From assembly GCA_041670885.1 (NCBI GenBank), contig JBAXYJ010000013.1, forward strand, positions 1 through 24,059: a stretch of DNA of 24,059 nt. Reading direction: 5' to 3'. Shown here one piece after another: positions 6,270-14,337 of this stretch (positions are counted from its first letter, which is position 1; each line of letters opens with the position of its first letter). The stretch comes from JAJBWD01 sp041670885 (GTDB taxonomy: Bacteria; Bacillota; Clostridia; Clostridiales; Clostridiaceae). The notes below the pieces were generated by a model. The model was not told where the DNA came from and ran no database searches. It worked only from the letters and a program-made list of their open reading frames with translations. A program made the translations under genes and the position numbers.

Positions 6270-7799
6270 TTGGAATTTCCAGTTATTAAAGGAGCATCTT
6301 ATATTCTTGTAAATACTCCGGATATAGTAATAAATAATGGTACAACTCAGACAATGGAAAGGGAAGCAAACCCGGACTCAGAATATTTAAAGAAACTTAA
6401 AAACAGCTTAAGAAGCTTTCGGGAAGTAGTTAATTATCCCCCAAATCAGACTTATATAGGGAATATTACACCGGATGATTTAAGGGAGATAAAAAGGCCC
6501 TGGTACCAGAATAATTTAAATGGCTGTGACAGATATGGAAAATTCGGAGAGATTATGCCGGAAGACGAATTCTATGCACTTCTTAAATTGTCTGATGTGT
6601 TTGACCTGGTAGTACTTGAGGACAATTTTACAGCTAATATAAAAGAAAAGCTAAAAGAGCACCCAATTTTTAAATATAAATTAGATAAGATAGGAAATGG
6701 AGTTTCTGCTGATGAAATTGAAAATTTAGTTAAAAATGGCATAGCAGAAGGACTTTATATAAAAGAAAACTTAGCAGGCTGTGTAAAAAGAGCCCATGAA
6801 AAGGATCAAAATTTATCAGCTCATATAATGCTGGAAAATCTTTCAGTAAAAGCTTCAGGAGTTCTGGCACTATTAAACCTGGTATATAAGAATAATATAA
6901 ACCCGGGTTCTGTAGAATATATAATAGAGTGCTCAGAAGAGGCAATAGGTGACATGAACCAAAGAGGCGGAGGAAATATTGCCAAGGCCTGTGCTGAAAT
7001 TGCAGGATTTAATAATGCTACAGGAATTGATATGAGAGGCTTTTGCGCCGGACCTACGCATGCTCTCATAACTGCAGCTGCCTACGTCAAGGCTGGAATA
7101 TATGAAAATGTAGTTATATTTGGCGGAGGTGCTACTGCTAAGCTTGGCATGAACGGAAAAGATCATGTAAGGAAAGGTATTCCTGCTTTAGAGGACTGTC
7201 TGGGAGGGTTTGCAGTACTGGTATCAAAAAATGATGGAGTATCACCAGTTCTTAGAACAGACATAATAGGAAGACATACTGTAGGTGATGGAGCCTCACC
7301 ACAAAATGTTATAAGTGCCTTAGTTTTAAACCCTCTTACAAAAGCAGGGCTTAAGATAACTGATATTGATAAATATGCACCGGAAATGCAGACTCCTGAT
7401 ATTACAGAGTCAGCAGGGGCAGGAGATGTTCCAACCCAAAATTACAAAATGATAGGTGCCTTAGCAGTAAAAGCAGGGCAGCTGGACAAAAAAGAGCTTT
7501 TGAATTTTGTTTTATCTCATGGTTATCCGGGATTTGCTCCAACTCAGGGACATATCCCCAGCGGAGTTCCTATAATAGGCCACGGAATTAAAAAAATCAT
7601 GGATGGATCTATGAATAATTTTATGGTAATAGGAAAAGGAAGTTTATTCCTTGGAAGAATGACGAATCAGTTTGACGGCGTTTCCATAGTAGTTGAAAAA
7701 AATACTGGTGAAAAAGAAAATAGTGATATAAGCGTGGATGAAATAAAAATTATGATAGCAAACAAGATGGAAGAATTTGCAAAAATGCTTATGAAGTAG
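6270..7799 (+). CDS. grdC: Glycine reductase complex component C, beta subunit (GrdC)
   Basis: A 509-residue subunit of protein C, which takes the carboxymethyl group from GrdA and, with GrdD, converts it through an acetyl-enzyme thioester to acetyl phosphate. It resembles beta-ketoacyl-ACP synthase-type condensing enzymes. Cysteine-containing conserved segments are RGFCAGPTHA (Cys259) and LEDCLGGFAVLVS (Cys310), and glycine-rich IFGGGATAKLGMNGKDH lies between them. The length is typical of the family. I start it at TTG 6270, 7 nt after AAAGGAGG (6255-6262). A TTG at 6237 lies inside the intergenic hairpin and is rejected. It ends 11 bp before grdD, and the two subunits are probably translated together. 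Confidence 0.95.
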   Translation: MEFPVIKGASYILVNTPDIVINNGTTQTMEREANPDSEYLKKLKNSLRSFREVVNYPPNQTYIGNITPDDLREIKRPWYQNNLNGCDRYGKFGEIMPEDEFYALLKLSDVFDLVVLEDNFTANIKEKLKEHPIFKYKLDKIGNGVSADEIENLVKNGIAEGLYIKENLAGCVKRAHEKDQNLSAHIMLENLSVKASGVLALLNLVYKNNINPGSVEYIIECSEEAIGDMNQRGGGNIAKACAEIAGFNNATGIDMRGFCAGPTHALITAAAYVKAGIYENVVIFGGGATAKLGMNGKDHVRKGIPALEDCLGGFAVLVSKNDGVSPVLRTDIIGRHTVGDGASPQNVISALVLNPLTKAGLKITDIDKYAPEMQTPDITESAGAGDVPTQNYKMIGALAVKAGQLDKKELLNFVLSHGYPGFAPTQGHIPSGVPIIGHGIKKIMDGSMNNFMVIGKGSLFLGRMTNQFDGVSIVVEKNTGEKENSDISVDEIKIMIANKMEEFAKMLMK

Positions 7800-7810
7800 G
7801 AGGTGTTATT

Positions 7811-8953
7811 TTGACATTAGATAGAGAAAAATTGGTAGGACAGGTATTCTTGGAAATAGCTGAAGGAATAAAAACCGGATCTTTTAAAGAAAGAGTCAAG
7901 ATAGGACTTACTACAAAAGGTTCTGAGCATGGAGAAATTGAGCTGCTGAAAGCCGCAAAGCTTGCAAAACAGAAATATAGTAATTTTGAAATAATTCTGA
8001 TAGGAATAGAAAAATTAGATGGGTTTAAATGTTTCGGAGCAGAATCTTTAGAAGAGTGTCATAAGGTAATGCTGGAACTGCTTGAAAAAAAAGAAATTCA
8101 AGGCTGCGTTACCATGCATTTTGATTTTCCTATAGGAGTATCTACAGCTGGCAAAATTATATGCCCATCATCAGGGAAAGAGCTTATCCTCTCTACAACC
8201 ACTGGGACAAGTGACACAGACAGGGTTCATGCCATGGTCTTAAATGCAATATCAGGAATAGCTGCTGCAAAGTCTCAGGGAATAGAAAACCCAACCCTTG
8301 GGATACTAAATATTGAAGGAGCCAGATCAGCTGAGATAATTTTAAAAAAATTAAATCAAAACGGGTATCCAATATCCTTTGGAGCATCAGCAAGGCAGGA
8401 TGGCGGAGCAGTTATGAGAGGAAATGACCTTATGACCGGTTCCTGCAGTGTTATGGTTTGTGATTCTCTTACAGGAAACCTTTTAGTTAAAATATTTTCA
8501 TCCTTTGTAAGCGGAGGAAGCTATGAAATACTGGGAGCAGGATATGGACCGGGAATTTCAAAAGACTATGATAAGCTGATTAATATTATATCCAGGGCAT
8601 CGGGAGCTCCCCTTATAGCTGAGGCATTGTCATACTGTGCCAAATGTGCTGAAAATAATATTTTAGAAATAGCAAAATCTGAGTTTAAAAAAGCAGAAGA
8701 TGCCGGACTTAGTAAGCTGTTGGAAAAAAGAGAAATCAAAGAAGAAATAATAAATAAGCCGGGAAAAAAGGTTGTAACCTACAGTATAGCAGGAATTGAT
8801 ATAATGGAGCTGGACAATGCAGTTAATTCTCTTTGGAAGGAAAATATATATGCTGAAAGCGGCATGGGATGCACGGGACCTGTAATTTTAGTCAATGAAG
8901 ATGATGGAAAAGCAGCAGATAAAATATTAAAAGATACTGAATTTAAAATATAA
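7811..8953 (+). CDS. grdD: Glycine reductase complex component C, alpha subunit (GrdD)
   Basis: A 380-residue subunit of protein C that phosphorolyses the acetyl-thioester to acetyl phosphate, from which acetate kinase makes ATP. It belongs to the PlsX/phosphotransacetylase-like group. The conserved C-terminal active-site cysteine is visible in SGMGCTGPVILVNE (Cys354). Other family segments are TTKGSEHGEIELLKAA near the N-terminus and STTTGTSDTDRVHAMVLNAI in the middle. It starts at TTG 7811, preceded by TAGGAGGTG, which overlaps the grdC stop. It is the last grd gene. No clear terminator follows in 8954-9038, so the transcript may continue into the transporter lipoprotein gene. Confidence 0.95.
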   Translation: MTLDREKLVGQVFLEIAEGIKTGSFKERVKIGLTTKGSEHGEIELLKAAKLAKQKYSNFEIILIGIEKLDGFKCFGAESLEECHKVMLELLEKKEIQGCVTMHFDFPIGVSTAGKIICPSSGKELILSTTTGTSDTDRVHAMVLNAISGIAAAKSQGIENPTLGILNIEGARSAEIILKKLNQNGYPISFGASARQDGGAVMRGNDLMTGSCSVMVCDSLTGNLLVKIFSSFVSGGSYEILGAGYGPGISKDYDKLINIISRASGAPLIAEALSYCAKCAENNILEIAKSEFKKAEDAGLSKLLEKREIKEEIINKPGKKVVTYSIAGIDIMELDNAVNSLWKENIYAESGMGCTGPVILVNEDDGKAADKILKDTEFKI

Positions 8954-9038
8954 AATAATAAAAAAAGAGGATTTTCCAGCTGAATGTAGAATATATAAAT
9001 GCTTAAAATAATATTTATTAAATAGGAGGGGAGATTAC

Positions 9039-10148
9039 ATAAATAAGAAGAGATTAATTTCAATTGCAGCAGCATTTTCCATATTCGCTATATTATTTGT
9101 TGGCTGCGGCAAAAAAACAACAGACACAAAAACAATAACAAACACAAAACCAGCAGCAACAGACACAAGAAAGAAAGCAGAAGTTAAGGTTGGTCTTGCA
9201 ACGGATGCTGTCTTAAAAGGGAATAAATCCTTCAGCAGTGCAGCTGTATCAGGTCTTAAAAAAATTCAGAAAGAATATACTATAGAACCGGTAATTCTTG
9301 AATCGAAGGATCAAAATTCTTATACTAAGAACCTGAATACACTTGCAGGAAAGTGTGATTTGACATTTGGTATTGGATACTTAATGCAGCAGTCTGTTAC
9401 AGATGCAGCTAAAGCTAATCCAAATAAAAAATTTGCTATATTAGATTATGTTATTGATCTTCCAAATGTAGTATCAGTAACCTTTAAAGCTAATGAGGGT
9501 TCATTCCTTGTTGGAGTACTTGCAGGAAAAGCTACTAAGACAAATAAAGTAGGTTTCATAGGCGGAGAGGATATTCCTTATATTCAAAGCTATGAAGCTG
9601 GATTTATAGCTGGTGTAATGTCAGTAAATCCAATAGCTGCAGCTGACCTTGTAAACAGAAAGAATACACTATATACTGGCAAATTTGATGATACAGGTGC
9701 TGGAAAAGCAGCAGCTAAAGCATTATATAATTCCGGGTGTGATGTTATATACCATGCTTCAGGATCCTGTGGTCTTGGAGTATTAGATGCTGCTAAGGAG
9801 CTTAGAGACGGAAAAAAAGATGTTTGGGCAATAGGTGCTGACCAGGATCAGGCGCTGACAGTACCAAAAGATGCAAGTGCTATATTATCATCTTCTGTGA
9901 AGATAGCAGATACAGCTCTATATCAGGTAACTAAGAGCTTAATAGATGGAGATCTTAAAGGAGGCACAGTAGTAACATTTGGACTGAGAGAAGAAGGTGT
10001 TGGCATAGCTCCTACAAAAAATGCCAAAGCTCCGGCAGGAATATATGATTTAGCAGATAAATACAAACAGGCAATATTAGAAGGAAATATAGTTGTACCG
10101 GAAACACTCAATGAAGCAAAGACTTTTAAGACGGCAGCTGCTCCTTAA
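9039..10148 (+). CDS. BMP/PnrA-family ABC substrate-binding lipoprotein with apparent ATA start
   Basis: The frame is open from 9012 to TAA 10146-10148 but has no ATG, GTG or TTG before 9360. AGGAGGGG (9024-9031) lies nine bases before ATA 9039, which begins (M)NKKRLISIAAAFSIFAILFVGC, a textbook lipoprotein signal peptide with lipobox FVGC. The expected start codon is therefore ATA in place of ATG. The 369-residue product has a Thr/Lys/Ala-rich linker, then a BMP domain (KVGFIGGEDIPYIQSYEAGF, ALYNSGCDVIYHASGSCGLG, GADQDQ). These proteins bind nucleosides or related ligands outside the membrane. The motif equivalent to DKSFNQ reads NKSFSS, so the ligand may differ from that of the downstream paralogue. 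Expression may be low or absent; a sequencing error is possible. Confidence 0.8.
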   Translation: MNKKRLISIAAAFSIFAILFVGCGKKTTDTKTITNTKPAATDTRKKAEVKVGLATDAVLKGNKSFSSAAVSGLKKIQKEYTIEPVILESKDQNSYTKNLNTLAGKCDLTFGIGYLMQQSVTDAAKANPNKKFAILDYVIDLPNVVSVTFKANEGSFLVGVLAGKATKTNKVGFIGGEDIPYIQSYEAGFIAGVMSVNPIAAADLVNRKNTLYTGKFDDTGAGKAAAKALYNSGCDVIYHASGSCGLGVLDAAKELRDGKKDVWAIGADQDQALTVPKDASAILSSSVKIADTALYQVTKSLIDGDLKGGTVVTFGLREEGVGIAPTKNAKAPAGIYDLADKYKQAILEGNIVVPETLNEAKTFKTAAAP

Positions 10149-10303
10149 CAGTTAGCTTATAGGATTATTGAAAAGCAAAGCTGGATATGTGGTTTTCTGA
10201 TGATGCTTAACTTTTTAAAAAATGATGTAATAGTAAATGAATTTGGATTTACTATATTCAAAGAATATAATATTATGATGTTTAAATTTCATACAAATTT
10301 AAT

Positions 10304-10344
10304 TTGACATAGAACTTTCAAAACAATTTTAAGTATGGTATAAT
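10304..10344 (+). promoter_or_regulatory. Promoter of the second lipoprotein gene
   Basis: TATAAT lies at 10339-10344, with TTTCAA 17 bp upstream (10316-10321) as a modest -35. A perfect TTGACA at 10304-10309 is 29 bp from this -10, too far to pair with it, but could serve a weaker overlapping start with TTTTAA (10327-10332, 17-bp spacer). The region 10149-10303 is AT-rich, and I see no gene there and only a poor candidate terminator. Confidence 0.65.
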
Positions 10345-10387
10345 TTAGTCGTCTATAAATTAAATTTTAAATATAGGGGGAAAAAAC

Positions 10388-11548
10388 ATGAAAAAAATCT
10401 TAGGAATTTTATTAACAGTTTCACTTTCTGTTGCTATGCTTGCAGGCTGCGGAACAAAAACTCCTGATAAAAAGGACACTACCAAATCAGGCTATGAAAT
10501 AGCACTTATCACAGATAAAGGAAATATCGATGATAAGTCATTTAACCAGGGAGCATGGGAAGGTGTAAAGAAATTTGCAGAAGCTAATAATATTACATCC
10601 AAGTACTATAAACCAGAAGAAGCTTCTGATGCAGGTTATCTTGCACAAATCAAACTGGCTATAGAAGGCGGAGCTAAAGTTGTAGTTACACCAGGATATC
10701 TTTTTGAAGTTCCGGTTTACGCAGCTCAGACACAGTATCCTAATGTAAAATTCATCCTTCTAGATGGGAAACCTCATACAGCTGATTATAAAACATATAA
10801 AACAGAAGCAAATGTTGCAAGTGTTATGTATGAAGAAGAACAGTCCGGTTACTTAGCTGGTTTCGCTGCTGTTAAAGATGGCTACAAGAAATTAGGTTTC
10901 ATGGGCGGAATGGCAGTTCCTGCAGTTCAGGCTTATGGTTATGGTTTCCTGCAGGGAGCTGAAACAGCTGCAAAAGAACTTAAACTTGCAGATGGAACAG
11001 TTGCTGTTACTTACCACTACACAGGAAACTTTGAAGAAAATGATACAAACAAGGCTACAGCAAAGACAATGTACCAGGAAGGAACAGAAGTTATATTTGC
11101 ATGCGGAGGTTCTGTTGGTAAGAGCGTAATGGCTGCAGCAAATGAATCAGGTAAAAAAGTAATCGGTGTTGACGTTGACCAGAGATATGACAGTGATACA
11201 GTTATAACTTCAGCAATGAAGGGACTTGGAGCATCAGTTATTCAAGTTTTAGAGGGCATTTATAAAAACAACAGCTGGACAACTTATGCAGGAAAAACCA
11301 CATACTTTGGTGCATCAAATGATGGTGTAGGACTTCCTACAACTGTTATAGGCAAAAACGGCGGAGATGCATTTGACAGATTTAAGACATTTAAGAAAGC
11401 TGATTATGACAAATTATTTGCAACTCTTAAGAGCGGTTCAGTTAAACTTATACGTGAATTCAAAGTAAAAGATGCAAAGGGAATTGCAACAAAGGCTGAA
11501 TTAACTAAAAACCTTAAACTTGCAAAGGTTGCTGTTACAACAAGATAG
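10388..11548 (+). CDS. BMP/PnrA-family ABC substrate-binding lipoprotein
   Basis: A 386-residue lipoprotein that delivers substrate, probably a purine nucleoside, to the importer encoded next. The signal peptide MKKILGILLTVSLSVAMLAGC has lipobox LAGC, so it is predicted to be lipid-anchored on the outer face of the membrane. The mature domain carries the PnrA/BmpA-type motif DDKSFNQGAWEGVKKF, whose Asp, Phe and Asn contact the nucleoside in characterised relatives, then GFMGGMAVPAVQAYGYGF, and IGVDVDQ near the C-terminal half. ATG 10388 follows AGGGGG. It has its own promoter and is followed by a hairpin and the ATPase gene. The substrate is inferred from the family. Confidence 0.92.
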   Translation: MKKILGILLTVSLSVAMLAGCGTKTPDKKDTTKSGYEIALITDKGNIDDKSFNQGAWEGVKKFAEANNITSKYYKPEEASDAGYLAQIKLAIEGGAKVVVTPGYLFEVPVYAAQTQYPNVKFILLDGKPHTADYKTYKTEANVASVMYEEEQSGYLAGFAAVKDGYKKLGFMGGMAVPAVQAYGYGFLQGAETAAKELKLADGTVAVTYHYTGNFEENDTNKATAKTMYQEGTEVIFACGGSVGKSVMAAANESGKKVIGVDVDQRYDSDTVITSAMKGLGASVIQVLEGIYKNNSWTTYAGKTTYFGASNDGVGLPTTVIGKNGGDAFDRFKTFKKADYDKLFATLKSGSVKLIREFKVKDAKGIATKAELTKNLKLAKVAVTTR

Positions 11549-11589
11549 TAATAAATTTTAGTAATTAAACCTTATATCAGTAGATCTAA

Positions 11590-11619
11590 AAGGGGGAAAG
11601 ATTTTTAGCTTTTCCCCTT
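11590..11619 (+). other. Intercistronic hairpin between lipoprotein and ATPase genes
   Basis: AAGGGGGAAAG (11590-11600) pairs with CTTTTCCCCTT (11609-11619) over 11 bp with one G-U wobble and an 8-nt loop. The following bases are not a T-run, so termination would be partial at best. Such hairpins commonly protect an abundant binding-protein mRNA from decay and lower expression of the downstream ATPase and permeases. Confidence 0.6.
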
Positions 11620-11651
11620 ATTACAATATTAATGGTATCAGGGAGGTAAAC

Positions 11652-13196
11652 ATGGAAAACTATATTATTGAAATGCTTCATATAACAAAGGAATTTCCCG
11701 GCATTATAGCAAATAATGATATAACCCTCCGATTAAAAAAAGGTGAAATCCATGCTCTGCTTGGAGAAAACGGTGCGGGAAAATCCACTCTGATGAGCGT
11801 ACTATTCGGTCTCTATAAGCCTGAAAAGGGAGAAATAAGAAAAGATGGCAAAACAGTAAAAATCAACGACCCAAAAGATGCCAATGATTTGGGTATTGGA
11901 ATGGTACATCAGCATTTCAAATTAGTTGAAAATTTTACTGTTTTAGAAAATATTATTCTTGGCGTAGAGCCTAATAAATTGGGCTTTCTAGAAAGAAAGA
12001 AAGCTAAGGAAAAAGTACTGGCTCTAAGCAAGCAATACGGACTGCAGGTAGATCCGGATGCTCTAATTGAAAAAATATCTGTTGGAATGCAGCAGAGAGT
12101 TGAGATTCTTAAGATGTTATATAGGGATAATGATATCCTGATTTTCGATGAACCAACTGCAGTATTAACTCCTCAGGAAATTGATGAACTTATGGAAATA
12201 ATGCGGGGGTTTGCAAAAGAGGGAAAATCTATTCTGTTTATTACCCATAAACTAAATGAGATTATGGCTGTCGCCGATCGCTGTACTGTACTTCGAAAAG
12301 GTAAGTTTATCGGCGAAGTTGAAATAAAGGATACCAACAAGGAAGAGCTGTCAAAAATGATGGTTGGAAGAGATGTTAATCTTACAGTAGATAAAAAAGA
12401 TAATACTCCAGGTGACGTTGTATTATCCTTAAAAGGTGTAACTGTACCATCAAATACAAGCAAAAAAGATGCTGTTAAAGACGTTTCTTTTGACGTAAGA
12501 GCCGGTGAAATTGTCTGCATAGCAGGTATTGATGGAAATGGACAAACTGAACTGGTCTTTGCAATTACAGGTCTTGAAAAACAAAGTAAAGGTGAAATTA
12601 CGCTTTGCGGAAAAGATATTTCAAAAGCATCTGTCCGTACCCGATCAAAATCAGGCATGAGCCATATTCCTGAAGATCGTCAAAAGCATGGACTGGTTAT
12701 GGATTATTCCTTAGAGGATAACCTGGTTCTGCAGCGTTATTGGCAGAGCGAATTTGAAAATAAAGGCTTTATTAAAAGAAATGAAATTCGTTCGTATGCG
12801 GAAAAATTAAGCAAGCAGTATGACATAAGAAGTGGACAAGGTCCACTTACAATTGCACGTAATATGTCAGGAGGAAATCAGCAAAAGGCAATTTTGGCAA
12901 GGGAATTAGATAAAGAGCATAAGCTGGTGGTGGCTGTTCAGCCTACCCGTGGTCTTGATGTTGGAGCTATTGAATATATTCATAAGCAGCTGGTTGCAAC
13001 CCGTAATAAGGGTAAAGCAGTTTTACTTGTATCATTAGAGCTTGATGAAGTTATGGATGTAAGTGACCGTATTCTGGTTATGTATGAGGGTGAAATTGTT
13101 GGAGAACTGGATCCTAAGAAAATAACAGTTCAGGAACTGGGTCTCTACATGTCAGGTGCAAAACGTAATGTTGGAAAGGAGAATGAACATGCATAA
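11652..13196 (+). CDS. Nucleoside-type ABC transporter ATPase, two fused ABC domains
   Basis: A 514-residue cytoplasmic ATPase with two tandem ABC domains, as in sugar (RbsA-like) and nucleoside (NupA/YufO-like) importers. Domain 1 has Walker A GENGAGKST (38-46), signature VGMQQ near residue 144 and Walker B ILIFDEPTAVLT near 160-171. Domain 2 has a degenerate Walker A (GIDGNGQTEL), signature SGGNQQ near 405 and AVQPTRGLDVGA, where Gln replaces the Walker B glutamate. This asymmetry is normal for the family, with domain 2 catalytically weak. ATG 11652 follows GGGAGG. Its end overlaps the first permease gene by eight bases, which suggests translational coupling. Confidence 0.95.
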   Translation: MENYIIEMLHITKEFPGIIANNDITLRLKKGEIHALLGENGAGKSTLMSVLFGLYKPEKGEIRKDGKTVKINDPKDANDLGIGMVHQHFKLVENFTVLENIILGVEPNKLGFLERKKAKEKVLALSKQYGLQVDPDALIEKISVGMQQRVEILKMLYRDNDILIFDEPTAVLTPQEIDELMEIMRGFAKEGKSILFITHKLNEIMAVADRCTVLRKGKFIGEVEIKDTNKEELSKMMVGRDVNLTVDKKDNTPGDVVLSLKGVTVPSNTSKKDAVKDVSFDVRAGEIVCIAGIDGNGQTELVFAITGLEKQSKGEITLCGKDISKASVRTRSKSGMSHIPEDRQKHGLVMDYSLEDNLVLQRYWQSEFENKGFIKRNEIRSYAEKLSKQYDIRSGQGPLTIARNMSGGNQQKAILARELDKEHKLVVAVQPTRGLDVGAIEYIHKQLVATRNKGKAVLLVSLELDEVMDVSDRILVMYEGEIVGELDPKKITVQELGLYMSGAKRNVGKENEHA

Positions 13197-14334
13197 TATA
13201 TTTTCTCCCCAAAAATTATTAAAAAGCAAGGCTATTTCTGCATTTACCGCTGCGCTGTTAGCTATTATTTTAGGTCTTATTTTCGGATATATAATTATGG
13301 TAGTTGCCAGCCCGGAAAACTCCCTTGATGGATTTAACATGGTTTTAGTAGGCGGATTTTCCAGGCTTGGAGACGTGTTCTACTTTGCAACACCTATTTT
13401 AATGACAGGTCTTGCAGTAGGCTTTGCATTTAAAATGGGATTATTTGACATTGGAGCTTCAGGACAATATACAATGGGCATGTTCTTTGCTTTGTATGTA
13501 GGCTTCATGTGGAAATTACCAGGTTCCTTACATTGGGTAGCATGTATTATCGCCGGTATGATGGGAGGTATGCTCTGGGGGTTTATACCCGGATTTTTAA
13601 AAGCCTATATGAATGTAAATGAGGTTATCACCTCAATTATGACTAATTATATTGGAATGTATCTTGTTGATATGTGGATTCAGGGAAATTCAGTAATGTA
13701 TGTTCCTTCAAAAACCAGGACATCTTATCTGCCTGGCTCAGCTCAGATACCATCCCTGGGTGTTGCTAATTCAAATGTAAATGTCTCTATTTTTATAGCT
13801 ATAGCTATAGCAATATGCTTATACATAGTTTTAAATAAAACAACCTTTGGATATGAGCTCAGGGCAACCGGCTTTAATAAACACGCAAGTCATTATGCGG
13901 GAATGAATAGTAAGAGAAATATAATAATAACCATGGTAATCGCTGGCGGAGCAGCCGGGCTTGGCGGTGCTTTTGCCATACTAGCACCTTCTATTATACC
14001 TGGAAGCAGCATGACCTATGAACCGGTAAGTGTTATCGCCGCAAATGGTTTTAACGGAATTGCAGTTGCTCTCCTTGGCAATGCAAGTCCTATAGGAATA
14101 ATCTTCGCATCCTTATTCATTTCTCATATACAAAGAGGCGGTACACTTGCTGCACTATTTGGATATAAGCCTGAGATAATTGATGTGGTAATTGCCGTTA
14201 TTATTTATTTCTCTGCTTTTGCAATGCTTATGCAAACAACTGTCGCTAAATATTTCAAAAAGCATCGTAAGAATAAAAAGCCTGAAAGCAATGCAAATGA
14301 AGACCCAGTCGTTACATTAAATAAGGAGGCGTAA
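13189..14334 (+). CDS. ABC transporter permease, BMP/nucleoside type (first)
   Basis: A 381-residue integral membrane protein of the branched-chain/ribose-type permease family, one half of the translocation pore. Several hydrophobic helices are evident, for example AISAFTAALLAIILGLIFGY at the N-terminus and VIAVIIYFSAFAMLMQ near the end. The EAA-like cytoplasmic region is LRATGFNKHASHYAGMNSKR, which docks to the ATPase. I start it at ATG 13189 because GGAG at 13178-13181 gives seven-base spacing. The in-frame ATG at 13183 is too close to that site, and an upstream GTG at 13156 lies deep in the ATPase gene. It ends three bases before the next permease start. Confidence 0.93.
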   Translation: MHNIFSPQKLLKSKAISAFTAALLAIILGLIFGYIIMVVASPENSLDGFNMVLVGGFSRLGDVFYFATPILMTGLAVGFAFKMGLFDIGASGQYTMGMFFALYVGFMWKLPGSLHWVACIIAGMMGGMLWGFIPGFLKAYMNVNEVITSIMTNYIGMYLVDMWIQGNSVMYVPSKTRTSYLPGSAQIPSLGVANSNVNVSIFIAIAIAICLYIVLNKTTFGYELRATGFNKHASHYAGMNSKRNIIITMVIAGGAAGLGGAFAILAPSIIPGSSMTYEPVSVIAANGFNGIAVALLGNASPIGIIFASLFISHIQRGGTLAALFGYKPEIIDVVIAVIIYFSAFAMLMQTTVAKYFKKHRKNKKPESNANEDPVVTLNKEA

Positions 14335-14337
14335 ACC

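Noticed and set aside
9111..9180. ACA-rich stretch as a nucleotide repeat or small array
   Set aside because: The units are irregular and encode a Thr/Lys-rich linker typical of lipoproteins just after the lipid-modified cysteine.
10149..10215. Terminator after the first lipoprotein gene (AGTTAGC with GCTTAACTTTTT)
   Set aside because: The pairing is interrupted and the loop is very long; termination here is possible but not supported well enough to list.
10304..10309. Perfect TTGACA as -35 for the TATAAT at 10339
   Set aside because: The gap is 29 bp, too long for one sigma-A promoter; it may serve only a weaker overlapping start.
13156..13188. Earlier GTG or ATG starts for the first permease
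   Set aside because: They lie inside the ATPase gene without a suitably spaced ribosome binding site; ATG 13189 has GGAG at seven-base spacing.
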